From Bacillus pumilus (GTDB lineage Bacteria > Bacillota > Bacilli > Bacillales > Bacillaceae), in NCBI RefSeq assembly GCF_002744245.1, contig NZ_NKHG01000112.1, positions 124,001 through 188,000 of the forward strand: a DNA stretch of 64,000 nt, written 5' to 3'. Positions within the stretch are counted from its first letter, which is position 1; each line of letters starts with the position of its first letter. Below the pieces are notes generated by a model that was not told the DNA's origin, searched no databases, and was given only the letters and a program-made list of their open reading frames with translations. Below, piece after piece: positions 38,299-47,054 of this stretch. A program made the position numbers and the translations under genes.

Positions 38299-40368
38299 AT
38301 GGACACAATCATGAGTAATAAAAAAATCCGCATGACCGTGAAAACGATTCGAGCCTGCTTTTTTATCGGCTTGCTCGCCTTTCTATTTGCAGGCATTGTT
38401 TTTTTGACGATTCTTTTACTTGCAAAGTGGCAAGGTGCCCCTTCTGTTCAAGTTCCCCAATCCACCACCATTTATGCAGCAGATGGCTCAAAACTCGGAG
38501 AATCCAGCTTTGGAGAAAAGAGATATTGGGTTTCATTAAAAGACATGTCTCCGCATATCAGGCAGGCAGTTGTAGCTGTTGAGGATAAAACTTTTTATGA
38601 GCATCATGGCTTTGATGTGAAACGAATGGCGGGTGCTGCGGTGGCTGATATTCGTGCGATGGCAAAGGTGCAAGGTGCCAGCACAATCACGCAGCAATAT
38701 GCACGAAATCTGTATTTAGATCATGATAAAACGTGGAAGCGGAAGTGGAATGAAGCCTTTTACACGATCCGCTTAGAGCAAAACTATACAAAAGATGAGA
38801 TTTTAGAAGGATACTTGAACACCATTTATTATGGTCACGGAGCGTACGGTGTGGAAGCGGCGTCCCGCCTTTATTTTGGGAAAAAGGCGAAAAATTTGAC
38901 CCTAGCCGAGTCTGCCTTGCTTGCAGGTATCCCAAAGGGGCCTTCCCTCTATTCCCCTTATGTGAATCAGGAGAAAGCCGACGCAAGAAAAGCCATGATC
39001 ATAAAGCAAATGCAAGAGGACGGCATGATTACGAAAAAAGAAGCCGCTGATGCAGCGAAAGAAAAGCTGTCCTATCGTCCGCTGCAACAGAAGCAGCTAC
39101 AAGCAAAACAAGCCCCTTATTTTTATGATGATGTGATTAGAGAACTGAAGCAAAACTTAGGCTTAACAGAGGAACAGATTGAAACTTATGGACTTCATAT
39201 TCAAACCACCTTACATCCTGAATTACAGAAAATCGCAGAGAAGACGCTGAAAAACACGATGAATTCCGATTCAGACATCCAAATTGGATTTACCGCCATC
39301 CATCCCCAAACAGGACATGTGCTTGCCCTAGTTGGAGGAAGAGATTATGAGAAAAGTCCATTCAATCGAGTCACACAGGCTAAAAGACAGCCTGGTTCGA
39401 CAATGAAACCACTTCTCTATTACATGGCCTTGCAAAATGGATTTACACCAGCAACCGTCATGCGCAGTGAGGAAACAGTTTTTGAGCTGGATGATCAAGG
39501 AAGCGGTGCCACTTATTCACCAAGCAACTTTCACGGCTATTACGCCAATGACGGTATTACAATGCTTCAAGCGCTGGCTCTATCTGACAATATTTATGCG
39601 GTCAAAACCCATCTGTTTTTAGGAATGGAACAGCTTGTACGTGCCGGCAAGACATTTGGTATCAACGAGAAACTGGATCAAGTGCCATCCCTTGCGCTAG
39701 GGACATCTCCTGTCAAACCAATTGAAATGACTAATGCTTATGCCATGCTTGTCAATGGCGGCAAACGCGTCAAGCCAACCTTTATTACGAAAGTAACGGA
39801 TGCAAAAGGCAACGTGCTCTTTGAGGAAAAACAAAAACGAGAGCAAGTACTGGATGAAAGAGCAGCTTTTGTCACCACCGATATGATGTCAGGCATGTTC
39901 AATGATCAATTAAATGGCTATACAAGTGTCACTGGACGTACCATTATGAATGAACTTACGCGAACATACGGGGGGAAATCGGGGACGACAGGAGCAGACA
40001 GCTGGATGATCGGCTTCTCTCCCCAGCTCGTAACAGGTGTGTGGACCGGCTACGATAAAGGGCGCACCATTGACTCAGTCGAAGAAACCGCCTATGCGAA
40101 AAAGATTTGGGCCTCCTTTATGGAATCAGCTCTCTCAAAGCAGCCAGCCTCCTCCTTCATGCCGCCAGACGGCGTAAAAGGTGTGTATATCAATCCAAAA
40201 ACCGGTGATCTTGCAGGTCCAGGATGCGAATCAAAGGTATTCACCTATTTTATAGAAGGAACGGAACCGACAGGTGTCTGCTATGGTGCTGAGGAAAAGG
40301 CATCTGAGCAAGACCCGGCTCAAGATCAAAAGCCAAAGAAATGGTGGGAAAAGTGGCTGAAACGATAA
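38299..40368 (+). CDS. pbpG: Class A penicillin-binding protein PbpG
   Basis: Bifunctional peptidoglycan glycosyltransferase/transpeptidase, forespore-expressed in B. subtilis and used for spore germ cell wall. The 689-residue protein has one membrane anchor (about 18-45), a GT51 domain with catalytic Glu in VAVEDKTFYEHHGFD (near 98) and GASTITQQYARNLYL (near 130), and a transpeptidase domain with the active Ser in QPGSTMKPLLYYMAL (near 385), the SDN motif (near 438) and KSGTTGADSWM (near 565). I start at the ATG at 38299 with GGGGG upstream; the frame extends 14 codons further. Divergent from speE. Confidence 0.92.
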   Translation: MDTIMSNKKIRMTVKTIRACFFIGLLAFLFAGIVFLTILLLAKWQGAPSVQVPQSTTIYAADGSKLGESSFGEKRYWVSLKDMSPHIRQAVVAVEDKTFYEHHGFDVKRMAGAAVADIRAMAKVQGASTITQQYARNLYLDHDKTWKRKWNEAFYTIRLEQNYTKDEILEGYLNTIYYGHGAYGVEAASRLYFGKKAKNLTLAESALLAGIPKGPSLYSPYVNQEKADARKAMIIKQMQEDGMITKKEAADAAKEKLSYRPLQQKQLQAKQAPYFYDDVIRELKQNLGLTEEQIETYGLHIQTTLHPELQKIAEKTLKNTMNSDSDIQIGFTAIHPQTGHVLALVGGRDYEKSPFNRVTQAKRQPGSTMKPLLYYMALQNGFTPATVMRSEETVFELDDQGSGATYSPSNFHGYYANDGITMLQALALSDNIYAVKTHLFLGMEQLVRAGKTFGINEKLDQVPSLALGTSPVKPIEMTNAYAMLVNGGKRVKPTFITKVTDAKGNVLFEEKQKREQVLDERAAFVTTDMMSGMFNDQLNGYTSVTGRTIMNELTRTYGGKSGTTGADSWMIGFSPQLVTGVWTGYDKGRTIDSVEETAYAKKIWASFMESALSKQPASSFMPPDGVKGVYINPKTGDLAGPGCESKVFTYFIEGTEPTGVCYGAEEKASEQDPAQDQKPKKWWEKWLKR

Positions 40369-40384
40369 ATAAGGACATGAAAAA

Positions 40385-40411
40385 CCCCGAGATATGCATC
40401 TCGGGATTCTC
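40385..40411 (+). terminator. pbpG terminator
   Basis: CCCGAGAT and ATCTCGGG pair with a 4-base loop, followed by ATTCTCC; the U-run is weak. Confidence 0.55.
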
Positions 40412-40440
40412 CATGTCCTAGCTTTAACACCAGTTTACTC

Positions 40441-40469
40441 AAAAAACGGCTGGAATTGGTAGCCAGCCG
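40441..40469 (-). terminator. ywhD terminator
   Basis: On the minus strand CGGCTGG and CCAGCCG pair, followed by TTTTTTGAG. Confidence 0.8.
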
Positions 40470-40493
40470 CCATTCTTCACAAAAATTTCACAA

Positions 40494-41012
40494 TTACTCA
40501 GAGACAGCCAATCCTTCTTTTAATTCAGTTGTGGATGCTTCCCATAATGCTTCATTGTGACCCTTTAAGAAATCAGCAAGCACCTTTTTCGATACATCAT
40601 CCATATGACTGACAACGATTTTACGCTTCATGGATTTATCCATTAAATTCACATGCTCTGGAAGCGACTTATACCCGCGGCGAATCGAGCGGTCAACTGT
40701 CATTTCACAGGCCGTTACCCCTGCATAATAAGGCCCCTCTACTCTACGGTCAATGGTCACCCATACGAGCCAATACGGCTTTCCGTTTGGCACCTCTTCT
40801 TTGCTTTTCAAAAATTTAATCCCTTTTTCCACGGCACTTCTTGCATGCATCGCACCAATATCAATGACAGCTTCCTTTTCCTCTACATCAATAATGACTG
40901 GCGAAATGTTATCAAGACTGAGTGAACCCGCCCCAAAGCCTCCATGTCCATCGGTTGCATCTGTTTTTTTAATGATGTTAAAACCAATTGGTTTCTTTTT
41001 TTTACCTTCCAT
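40494..41012 (-). CDS. ywhD: YwhD family protein of unknown function
   Basis: 172-residue cytoplasmic protein. The N-terminus is basic (MEGKKKKPIGFNIIKK), followed by a mixed alpha/beta region with conserved VDRSIRRGYKSLPEHVNLMD (near 118). No catalytic motif is recognised. It lies 12 bases downstream of ywhC on the same strand, so the two are probably cotranscribed, the arrangement seen in B. subtilis. Confidence 0.88.
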   Translation of the reverse strand: MEGKKKKPIGFNIIKKTDATDGHGGFGAGSLSLDNISPVIIDVEEKEAVIDIGAMHARSAVEKGIKFLKSKEEVPNGKPYWLVWVTIDRRVEGPYYAGVTACEMTVDRSIRRGYKSLPEHVNLMDKSMKRKIVVSHMDDVSKKVLADFLKGHNEALWEASTTELKEGLAVSE

Positions 41013-41024
41013 TCATTAGACCTC

Positions 41025-41687
41025 CTAAAGCAGCGGTTTCAAAATAAGATTAAACCAGTAAATAATTTGATCTCTCATACTGATCAATGGAACAAAAACA
41101 AACTGACCCAGCGGCGTAATGACGAATATGAGGAAAATGATCACACCATATTGTTCAAATTGCGTCATTTTCGCACGAATGCCGGGACTGACAACGTCCT
41201 CAATAATTCGATACCCATCCAGCGGCGGGAGTGGTAATAGGTTAAATAGGAACAAAATGACGTTCAGGTTAATAAAGATTTGGAAGAAATAATCGACCCC
41301 CGGCTCAAAGCGCATGATCCACTCTCCACCAAATTTCTGAAGAAGCACATACACAAAGAATCCCAGAAACGCTAAAACCAAGTTACTTAGTGGTCCTGCG
41401 AAGGAGACACAAATTCCTGCAAAGCGTGGTTTTTTAAAATGGTAACGATTCACCGGTACAGGTCTCGCCCAGCCAAATCCAGCCACAAAGATCAAGATCG
41501 TCCCGAATATATCAAGATGCTTGAGTGGATTTAACGTCAACCTGCCTTGATTTTTAGCTGTCGGGTCTCCAAAACGATACGCAACATATGCATGCGCCAG
41601 CTCGTGCATCGTAAATGCCACAACAAGTGTAATGGCGACATATGGAATAAGTTCTAATGGATAAACAAGAAATTGGTTCAAAGGCAT
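41025..41687 (-). CDS. ywhC: YwhC, site-2 (M50) membrane metalloprotease
   Basis: Integral membrane zinc protease of 220 residues. The zinc motif TMHELAHAY lies in the first long helix (near 26), and the third ligand in NLLPLPPLDGYRI (near 152). There is no PDZ domain, placing it in the compact S2P group. About five membrane helices are visible. I start at the ATG at 41687 and exclude eight upstream codons. The substrate is unknown. Confidence 0.9.
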   Translation of the reverse strand: MPLNQFLVYPLELIPYVAITLVVAFTMHELAHAYVAYRFGDPTAKNQGRLTLNPLKHLDIFGTILIFVAGFGWARPVPVNRYHFKKPRFAGICVSFAGPLSNLVLAFLGFFVYVLLQKFGGEWIMRFEPGVDYFFQIFINLNVILFLFNLLPLPPLDGYRIIEDVVSPGIRAKMTQFEQYGVIIFLIFVITPLGQFVFVPLISMRDQIIYWFNLILKPLL

Positions 41688-41794
41688 GAATCCCTCTTTC
41701 TTTCTATACAATGATTTACTTCATTCAGTATACTATAAGAAGTCCCTTAAACTAAAGGGAAGCGAAACACTAAAGGAAAAAGGAGGTTTTCGCA

Positions 41795-41980
41795 TTGCCG
41801 ATTGTCACCGTTCAAATGCTTGAAGGAAGAACAGACGAGCAGAAAAGAGCCCTTGTGGAGAAAGTCACGGATGCCGTTGTCGAAACAACAGGCGCAGGCG
41901 CAGAAAAAGTCTCTGTCATTATTGAAGAAATGAAAAAAGAACACTATGCCGTAGCAGGGAAACGAATCAGCGACCTGTAA
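41795..41980 (+). CDS. ywhB: 4-oxalocrotonate tautomerase-type enzyme YwhB
   Basis: 61-residue member of the tautomerase superfamily. After removal of the initiator (a TTG-encoded Met) the N-terminal Pro of PIVTVQMLEGRT is the catalytic base; the Arg in EGRT (near 11) is also conserved. AAAGGAGG precedes the start at about 9 bases. The short chain implies a homohexamer. It is convergent-free, divergent from ywhC, and followed by a terminator. Physiological substrate unknown. Confidence 0.93.
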   Translation: MPIVTVQMLEGRTDEQKRALVEKVTDAVVETTGAGAEKVSVIIEEMKKEHYAVAGKRISDL

Positions 41981-41987
41981 GCATATA

Positions 41988-42021
41988 AAAAAGGACAAAC
42001 ACAAAGGCGTTTGTCCTTTTT
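41988..42021 (+). terminator. ywhB terminator
   Basis: AAGGACAAA and TTTGTCCTT pair, followed by TTTTG. Confidence 0.85.
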
Positions 42022-42031
42022 GTCTCCTATC

Positions 42032-42290
42032 TTATCTATACCACGCTTTGTTACGATTGACTTGATTTTTATGAGGAGCATCGAAGTAATCAGCTTTGTA
42101 GGAATAATCATAATTCATGATGCAGACAATTCCGCTGCCAGTCACTATATTTCGCACGATACTGGACATCAGCTACTGCATAGACTGTCACTTTCTGACT
42201 GCCTGTACTTGCTTTTGTTGACATCGAATCTCCTGTATTAGCCTTAAAGGTTCTCACCCCACCTGCTTACCAGAATCATCTAAAACCTTT
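42032..42290 (-). pseudogene. Decayed gene, probably for a small exported protein
   Basis: Three consecutive minus-strand segments in shifting frames look like parts of one protein: VTTKVLDDSGKQVG (about 42290-42250), then FKANTGDSMSTKASTGSQK and VTVYAVADVQYRAKYSDWQ (about 42251-42138), then GIVCIMNYDYSYKADYFDAP ending HKNQVNRNKAWYR and a stop at 42032-42034. One-base losses at the GGGG near 42256 and near the CAGCGG at 42137 would restore a single frame. The composition (Thr, Ser, Tyr, Lys) suggests a secreted domain. No start region survives. The family is not recognised. Confidence 0.45.
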
Positions 42291-42382
42291 GTCGTGACAT
42301 CTCGTTATCTTCACTAATTCCCCAAATATTCGGACGTTTATTTGATCGAAAAATAGCGCTTTTGATCTGGTTCTCTCCAAAC

Positions 42383-42404
42383 AAAAAAGCCCGAAAAGTC
42401 GGGC
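42383..42404 (-). terminator. ywgA terminator
   Basis: On the minus strand GCCCGA and TCGGGC pair, followed by TTTTTTG, 9 bases after the ywgA stop. Confidence 0.85.
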
Positions 42405-42413
42405 CTTTGCAAA

Positions 42414-42914
42414 CTAGTTCAGTTCCTTCAATTGCTTGATATAAGCAATGGCAGCTTCAAATTCTTCGTCCGTATAGCGCTGCTTGCTTTTAATGGTGAA
42501 GACCTTTTCCTTTACCTCATCTTGAGGCAGTTCATCAAAGTATAAAATCGTTGAGACGAGTTCCAAAAAACGAGACGATTGCTCGTTCATCTGCTGCGTC
42601 AGCACTTTGAGGTCAGGCATGTCTACTTCACACTGATCGAGAAACTCTTTCCCATTGTCCGTCAGCGAATAGCGATATTGATAGTATCCGCCCTTTTTTT
42701 CCTTCATTTCGTCCAAGAATCCAAGGTTGCACAGCTCTTCAATTCTGAGCGTCAACTCCTCTGAATAGGGACCATAAAAATGAAAATCGTATTTCTCGTA
42801 AAAAGGCAAATCTAGCTTTTTTGCTATGTAAATCATTTTTTGCAGCTTCTTCCGTCCAACGATTTCCCCTGATTCAGAGAACACCTTCATCAACTTTGCA
42901 TGCTCTTTCAACAA
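42414..42914 (-). CDS. ywgA: YwgA family protein
   Basis: 166-residue cytoplasmic protein built of helices, beginning with a basic KKLQKMIYIAKKLDLPFYEKYDFHFYGPYSEEL (20-54) that resembles the PanAcea/SocA-like or winged-helix fold of antitoxin-associated proteins; I make no functional claim. The start is a TTG at 42914, with GGAG about 14 bases upstream and no better site, so the exact start is uncertain. It lies 30 bases downstream of ywfO and is probably cotranscribed with it. Confidence 0.8.
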   Translation of the reverse strand: MLKEHAKLMKVFSESGEIVGRKKLQKMIYIAKKLDLPFYEKYDFHFYGPYSEELTLRIEELCNLGFLDEMKEKKGGYYQYRYSLTDNGKEFLDQCEVDMPDLKVLTQQMNEQSSRFLELVSTILYFDELPQDEVKEKVFTIKSKQRYTDEEFEAAIAYIKQLKELN

Positions 42915-42944
42915 ATTCCCGACAACTCCTTTTTCAGTACTTCC

Positions 42945-44246
42945 TTATCCCAATCCAAGCAGCTTCATGATCGCCTTCTTTTCTTCAGCTTTTTCCGACA
43001 TATCTACAATTAAGTCCATCGGGAAATAAAGTTTATGATCGGTTCTTCGTTTACCGGAAATGGCGTCTACAATATCTGACTGTCTCGACAGTTCTTTAAT
43101 ATGACCACTTTGCGTCAAGAGGTGAATAGGGAGCCTCTCTTCTTCTTCCCCCGGTCTGTAGAAATCATAGGGCAAGTCAGAGGAAGAGTCGACCACTAAA
43201 TAATAGTCAGGATCAATTCCTGCCCCCTTGAACAAGGCGGTCAGCTTGAAATATTTCGTCATTTCTTCGTTTGGATTAAACTCTGTATATTGGAACAATC
43301 GGCGGTTCATAAAACGGCGGCACAAATCAGCCAGCACGTGATCTTCTTCATCTTCCCACGCCTGAAAATAAAATAAGACAATGGATTCATCCAGCTTAAT
43401 ATAGTCCTCTGTGGTGACATTCCCTTCAAAAATCGAGTAAAAATGAACAGGGGCATGTGTAAACATATAACCAGTTTCATGCAGCTCTTTTGCACGATGA
43501 AGGATTTTCGTTAAAATGACTTCCGCACTGCGTGTCACTGGGTGGAAATAGACTTGCCAGTACATTTGATAGCGGCTCATAATATAATCCTCTACGGCAT
43601 GCATCCCGCTCTGCTTTATCACAATCTGATCTTCTCTCGGACGCATCACACGCAAAATACGTTCCATATCAAAGTGACCATAGCTCACGCCTGTATAGTA
43701 CGCATCACGCTGCAAGTAGTCCATTCGGTCGGCATCAATCTGACTTGAGATCAAACTGACCACCTGTTTGTTTTGATAGGTTTTGGCAATGACTTCCGCC
43801 ACATGCTTCGGAAAATCATCACTGACTCGGCGAAGCACTTCATTTACTTCCGTTTGCCCTAAAATGATATCTCTTGTAAACGATTCATGATCTAAGTGGA
43901 AGACCTTTTCAAAGGAATGAGAAAACGGACCATGTCCGAGGTCATGAAGCAAGGCGGCACTCAGTACAAGCTCGCGCTCCCCTTCATCCCATTCTGGTCT
44001 TCCTTTAAACACATCATCCACAATCCGTCTCACAATCTCGTATACACCGAGTGAATGATTGAATCGGCTATGTTCTGCACCGTGAAACGTCAAGTAAGTG
44101 GTTCCTAGCTGTTTAATTCGTCTAAGGCGCTGAAATTCCCTTGTTCCTATTAAATCCCATATTAATGCGTCCCGTACGTGAACATAACGGTGCACAGGAT
44201 CTTTAAATACCTTTTCTTCAGATAATTTCCCTTTTGGATACGCCAT
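42945..44246 (-). CDS. ywfO: HD-domain phosphohydrolase YwfO
   Basis: 433-residue HD superfamily protein related to SAMHD1/dGTPase. Metal ligands are in EHSRFNHSLGVYEI (near 58) and AALLHDLGHGPFSHSFE (near 98), with a further Asp in SQIDADRMDYLQRDAYYTG (near 168). Nucleotide triphosphohydrolase activity is likely by family; B. subtilis YwfO has been described as acting on nucleoside triphosphates, but the in vivo role is open. It is the first gene of the ywfO-ywgA unit. Confidence 0.88.
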   Translation of the reverse strand: MAYPKGKLSEEKVFKDPVHRYVHVRDALIWDLIGTREFQRLRRIKQLGTTYLTFHGAEHSRFNHSLGVYEIVRRIVDDVFKGRPEWDEGERELVLSAALLHDLGHGPFSHSFEKVFHLDHESFTRDIILGQTEVNEVLRRVSDDFPKHVAEVIAKTYQNKQVVSLISSQIDADRMDYLQRDAYYTGVSYGHFDMERILRVMRPREDQIVIKQSGMHAVEDYIMSRYQMYWQVYFHPVTRSAEVILTKILHRAKELHETGYMFTHAPVHFYSIFEGNVTTEDYIKLDESIVLFYFQAWEDEEDHVLADLCRRFMNRRLFQYTEFNPNEEMTKYFKLTALFKGAGIDPDYYLVVDSSSDLPYDFYRPGEEEERLPIHLLTQSGHIKELSRQSDIVDAISGKRRTDHKLYFPMDLIVDMSEKAEEKKAIMKLLGLG

Positions 44247-44353
44247 CGTTTCGTCCCTCTTTTTTAAGACGTATTTCTATTATATCGAGTAAGTTTTCCC
44301 GAAAACATCCTTGAATTTGCTGATGAATGTGTTCTCGAAGATTTCACGGAAGT

Positions 44354-44388
44354 AAAAAGCCCGACCTGACAGGGACGGACCTCTTTTT
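44354..44388 (-). terminator. Probable terminator of the DUF1450 gene
   Basis: On the minus strand AGGTCCG and CGGGCTT pair (two wobble pairs), followed by TTTACTTCC. Confidence 0.5.
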
Positions 44389-44415
44389 AGATCGACTGAA
44401 CACATTCAGTGACAT

Positions 44416-44637
44416 TTATTTGACTTTTTTTTGAACCTTTTCGAGTAATTCATCTTCTGTTGGTGCGGATAATGGGCGATTGTTCACAAACGCAAAAGCC
44501 TTTTTTCGTCCTGGACCGCAATACGATTGACAGCCAATCTCAATTTTTGCATCAGGGTCAACCGATTTGAGTCGAGGCAATAACGTCTTTAGGTTCGTCG
44601 CATCACAATCGTCACATACGCGAAACTCATTAGTCAT
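44416..44637 (-). CDS. DUF1450 (YuzB-like) thioredoxin-fold protein
   Basis: 73 residues with four cysteines, VCDDCDA (near 8) and [21 protein letters not shown] (35-55), the pattern of the DUF1450/YuzB family, which is thought to adopt a thioredoxin-like 2Fe-2S ferredoxin-type fold. Function unknown. A ribosome site AAGGAAG lies about 8 bases upstream of the ATG. It is monocistronic between ywfO and rsfA. Confidence 0.82.
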   Translation of the reverse strand: MTNEFRVCDDCDATNLKTLLPRLKSVDPDAKIEIGCQSYCGPGRKKAFAFVNNRPLSAPTEDELLEKVQKKVK

Positions 44638-44818
44638 GGTCTTACGCTTCCTTTCAATGATGAAACTTCATTCTATATGAAACAGTTGGACAACCAAGAG
44701 TGAATAATATACCACCCAACATTGTACATCGAAGCGACGGGACATGCAAGGCGCATTGTCAATGCCGATACATGTTCACATAAAAGCTAGTATTTTCCAC
44801 TATCCTTTTAGCAAACTT

Positions 44819-44850
44819 GTATAAACCTTCCTGAACTTGGCTAATCTAAT
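44819..44850 (+). promoter_or_regulatory. Candidate sigma-F promoter of rsfA
   Basis: GTATA, 15 bases, GGCTAATCTAAT, near the sigma-F pattern GYWTA-N16-GGNRANANTW with one mismatch and one-base shorter spacing. B. subtilis rsfA is forespore-expressed. Confidence 0.35.
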
Positions 44851-44879
44851 ACCATCAAATCATTTGGGGGTTTAAACAC

Positions 44880-45680
44880 ATGTCAAAACAAAGACAAGAT
44901 GCTTGGTCAGAGGAAAATGATCTCCTTCTGGCAGAAACCGTCTTACGTCATGTCAGAGAGGGCAGCACACAGCTGAATGCGTTTGAAGAAGTAGGAGACA
45001 AGCTGAACCGCACCTCAGCGGCATGCGGGTTTAGATGGAATGCTGTCGTGAGACATCAATATGAAAAAGCCTTGGCACTTGCCAAAAAACAGCGAAAGCA
45101 ACGAATGCGCGCACTCGGCAGTGGTCAGCCTGCAAAAAAACGCTTACTCTATCAGCCAAAAGTAGAAGAAACGATCACACAGGAGGAATTCTCTCAAGAG
45201 CTGGAACCAGCACAGGAAGAAACATTTGCACCAGCAGCGGAAACAGCAGAACAGCTACAGTTTGTTGATCAGAGCTACAATGAAGAGTTAGCTAGTATAT
45301 CACATTTATTGTCACAGGCTTCTCACGTCGTAGAGAAAAAGCCAGAAGCCAATCCATTTAGGCAGCGTCAGGAATTAACGATCGAAGATATCATCGATTT
45401 CTTACGCCGCTATGAAGGCGATGGACAGCAATCCTCTGCCTTACGTATGGAAAACAGCCGCTTAAAACGAGAAAACAACGAACTTTCACATAAAGTCTCG
45501 CAGCTAGAAGCGGAAGTGAAAAAGCTTGAAAAGGATCAGCTTACGATTCAAGAAGATTATGAAACACTCGTCAAAATCATGAACCGTGCGAGAAAACTAG
45601 TTTTGTTTGAGGATGACGACAATGCCGCACCAACCTTTAAAATGGACCGTAACGGCAACCTTGAAAAAATGGCTGAATAA
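44880..45680 (+). CDS. rsfA: Prespore-specific transcription regulator RsfA
   Basis: Fine-tunes the sigma-F regulon in the forespore. The 266-residue protein has an N-terminal Myb/SANT-like DNA-binding domain (about 1-60, with [18 protein letters not shown] and [19 protein letters not shown]), an acidic Glu/Gln/Ala-rich linker (about 95-145), and a C-terminal coiled coil (about 195-245). GGGGG lies 9 bases upstream of the ATG. A bidirectional terminator follows. Length is near B. subtilis RsfA (258). Confidence 0.92.
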   Translation: MSKQRQDAWSEENDLLLAETVLRHVREGSTQLNAFEEVGDKLNRTSAACGFRWNAVVRHQYEKALALAKKQRKQRMRALGSGQPAKKRLLYQPKVEETITQEEFSQELEPAQEETFAPAAETAEQLQFVDQSYNEELASISHLLSQASHVVEKKPEANPFRQRQELTIEDIIDFLRRYEGDGQQSSALRMENSRLKRENNELSHKVSQLEAEVKKLEKDQLTIQEDYETLVKIMNRARKLVLFEDDDNAAPTFKMDRNGNLEKMAE

Positions 45681-45681
45681 C

Positions 45682-45716
45682 AAAAAGTGCTCCCCACTTA
45701 CGGGAAGCACTTTTTT
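45682..45716. terminator. Bidirectional terminator between rsfA and the convergent membrane gene
   Basis: AAAAAGTGCT and AGCACTTTTTT pair around CCCC/GGG inner positions; flanked by A and T runs. Confidence 0.85.
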
Positions 45717-45948
45717 AAATATCTAAAAATAGCATTACACTAAAAAGGACATTGATCAAGAACACAAACATAAAGATATACCTGACTTGCCTCACCTGAA
45801 AATCACCAAAAATAAACATATAAAGACCTGCGATGCCAAGTGTCAGTACAGGCTGAAGAAACGGCACGAAAAGCGAAATGCCGTAGCCGGATCCTATGAT
45901 GACAGGAAGCCAAAGCAGATAGAGGTAACTGCCGTTTTTGGATTTCAC
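45715..45948 (-). CDS. Small membrane protein of unknown function
   Basis: 77 residues from a GTG at 45948 (GGAAGG 6 bases upstream). Three hydrophobic segments (about 9-27, 31-46 and 54-74) with a short FGDFQVRQVR loop between the second and third. The frame is open 16 more codons upstream into the end of lipL but lacks a ribosome site there. It follows lipL closely, so it may be cotranscribed. Family not recognised. Confidence 0.6.
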   Translation of the reverse strand: MKSKNGSYLYLLWLPVIIGSGYGISLFVPFLQPVLTLGIAGLYMFIFGDFQVRQVRYIFMFVFLINVLFSVMLFLDI

Positions 45949-45967
45949 TGGAATCCTTCCTTTCTTT

Positions 45968-46813
45968 TCAAGAAAACACCTTTTCATTTCGCTCAATCAT
46001 CCGCGTCATGTTTTTCTCAAATTCAAGCTGTTCTTCTACGGTGAGCCCTGACGCTGTCAGTTGATCACTCAGCTTTTGAAGCTCTTCTAGTAAAAACCGC
46101 ATCAGAAGCGTACAATCGATTGGTTCACCGACCAATTCTGATAGGGATGCCATCGTATCAGGCTGTATATCAGGAAACACGGCCTTGACCTCTTGGCGTT
46201 TATCCTTTAAAGCGGCGTCATAAAAACGGCGAATCAAATCGGCACGTTCTCGTCCGCTTCCATCTGCACACAAATAGATTTGCACGGCGACCCCTCCGCG
46301 TAATCTGCGCTGAGAAATACCTGCAAATTTCTTTCCATTGATGCTCAAATCATAGCTGCCTGGACAGTAAGAGCCGGCAATTTCATAGGCTTCGATCTCC
46401 ACTTCATACATCGCCAGCATTCGGCGGATCAATGCCACCATCGCATCATATCCGCGGTCGATATCAATGCCCTTCTTTTGTTCTGCAAAAATTAAAGACA
46501 CATTCAGTACACCTTCATCCAGCACCACAGCAAGACCACCTGAATTGCGCACAATCACTCGATATCCCTCCTCTTCAAGAAGTTTCACACCATCTTGAAG
46601 AAATGGAAGCCTTGTATCCTGAATACCGAGAACAATCGTCTTATCATGCACCCAAGAACGGGCTGTTGCTGGTGAGAGCCCCTTCCCCACCGATGCACAA
46701 AGCGTATCATCCATCGCAAAGGATTGCTTTGGGTCTACATAGAGACCTAGACTCGACTGATCAATGATTCGCCATGTCGGCTGCGTCAATAACTCAATAG
46801 GTTCATTTTTCAT
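45968..46813 (-). CDS. lipL: Octanoyl-[GcvH]:protein N-octanoyltransferase LipL
   Basis: Amidotransferase that moves the octanoyl group from GcvH to E2 subunits in Bacillus lipoate synthesis. The 281-residue protein belongs to the biotin/lipoate ligase fold; the catalytic Cys is in [18 protein letters not shown] (near 150), following the conserved [18 protein letters not shown] (near 88). I start at the ATG at 46813 (GAGAGG 11 bases upstream), giving exactly the length of B. subtilis LipL (YwfL). In B. subtilis ywfK (cysL) follows towards pta; here an accessory island fills that place. Confidence 0.93.
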   Translation of the reverse strand: MKNEPIELLTQPTWRIIDQSSLGLYVDPKQSFAMDDTLCASVGKGLSPATARSWVHDKTIVLGIQDTRLPFLQDGVKLLEEEGYRVIVRNSGGLAVVLDEGVLNVSLIFAEQKKGIDIDRGYDAMVALIRRMLAMYEVEIEAYEIAGSYCPGSYDLSINGKKFAGISQRRLRGGVAVQIYLCADGSGRERADLIRRFYDAALKDKRQEVKAVFPDIQPDTMASLSELVGEPIDCTLLMRFLLEELQKLSDQLTASGLTVEEQLEFEKNMTRMIERNEKVFS

Positions 46814-46888
46814 CTCCTGCATATCCTCTCGTTCATAAACTGTGTTTGTTTATTATAACATGGGATGAATGGAGGGAGAATGAGAGAG

Positions 46889-46925
46889 AAAAAAGCTCTA
46901 TGACATGGAACGTCACAGAGCTTTT
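46889..46925 (-). terminator. Terminator at the end of the accessory cassette
   Basis: On the minus strand AAAAGCTCTGTGAC and GTCATAGAGCTTTT form a long stem followed by TTCTC. Confidence 0.85.
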
Positions 46926-47041
46926 CAGCTGGATGATTTGGTTTTCTTGTTCTTCCTTTTCACGATGAAAAAAACAGCGGCAATCAAAACGACAGGAACC
47001 CCAACCATGAGGCATGCAGCGATCAATGTGTTCCACGGCAA
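46925..47041 (-). CDS. Small single-span membrane protein (38 residues)
   Basis: The frame opens at a TTG at 47041 with AAGGAG 9 bases upstream (an ATG three codons earlier directly abuts the ribosome site). It encodes PWNTLIAACLMVGVPVV, continuing through one membrane helix into a basic tail KRKNKKTKSSS. A strong terminator overlaps the stop. It lies only 13 bases after the end of the SUKH gene frame and closes the LXG cassette transcript. Function unknown; a small membrane peptide associated with toxin or immunity is possible. Confidence 0.6.
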   Translation of the reverse strand: MPWNTLIAACLMVGVPVVLIAAVFFIVKRKNKKTKSSS

Positions 47042-47054
47042 ATCGATCATCTCC

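Noticed and set aside
42011-42241. 76-residue plus-strand ORF downstream of ywhB
   Set aside because: Begins in the ywhB terminator, lacks a ribosome site, and is antisense to the decayed minus-strand gene.
46833-47036. 67-residue ORF on the minus strand
   Set aside because: Cys- and His-rich shadow of the small membrane peptide frame, without a ribosome site and crossing the terminator.
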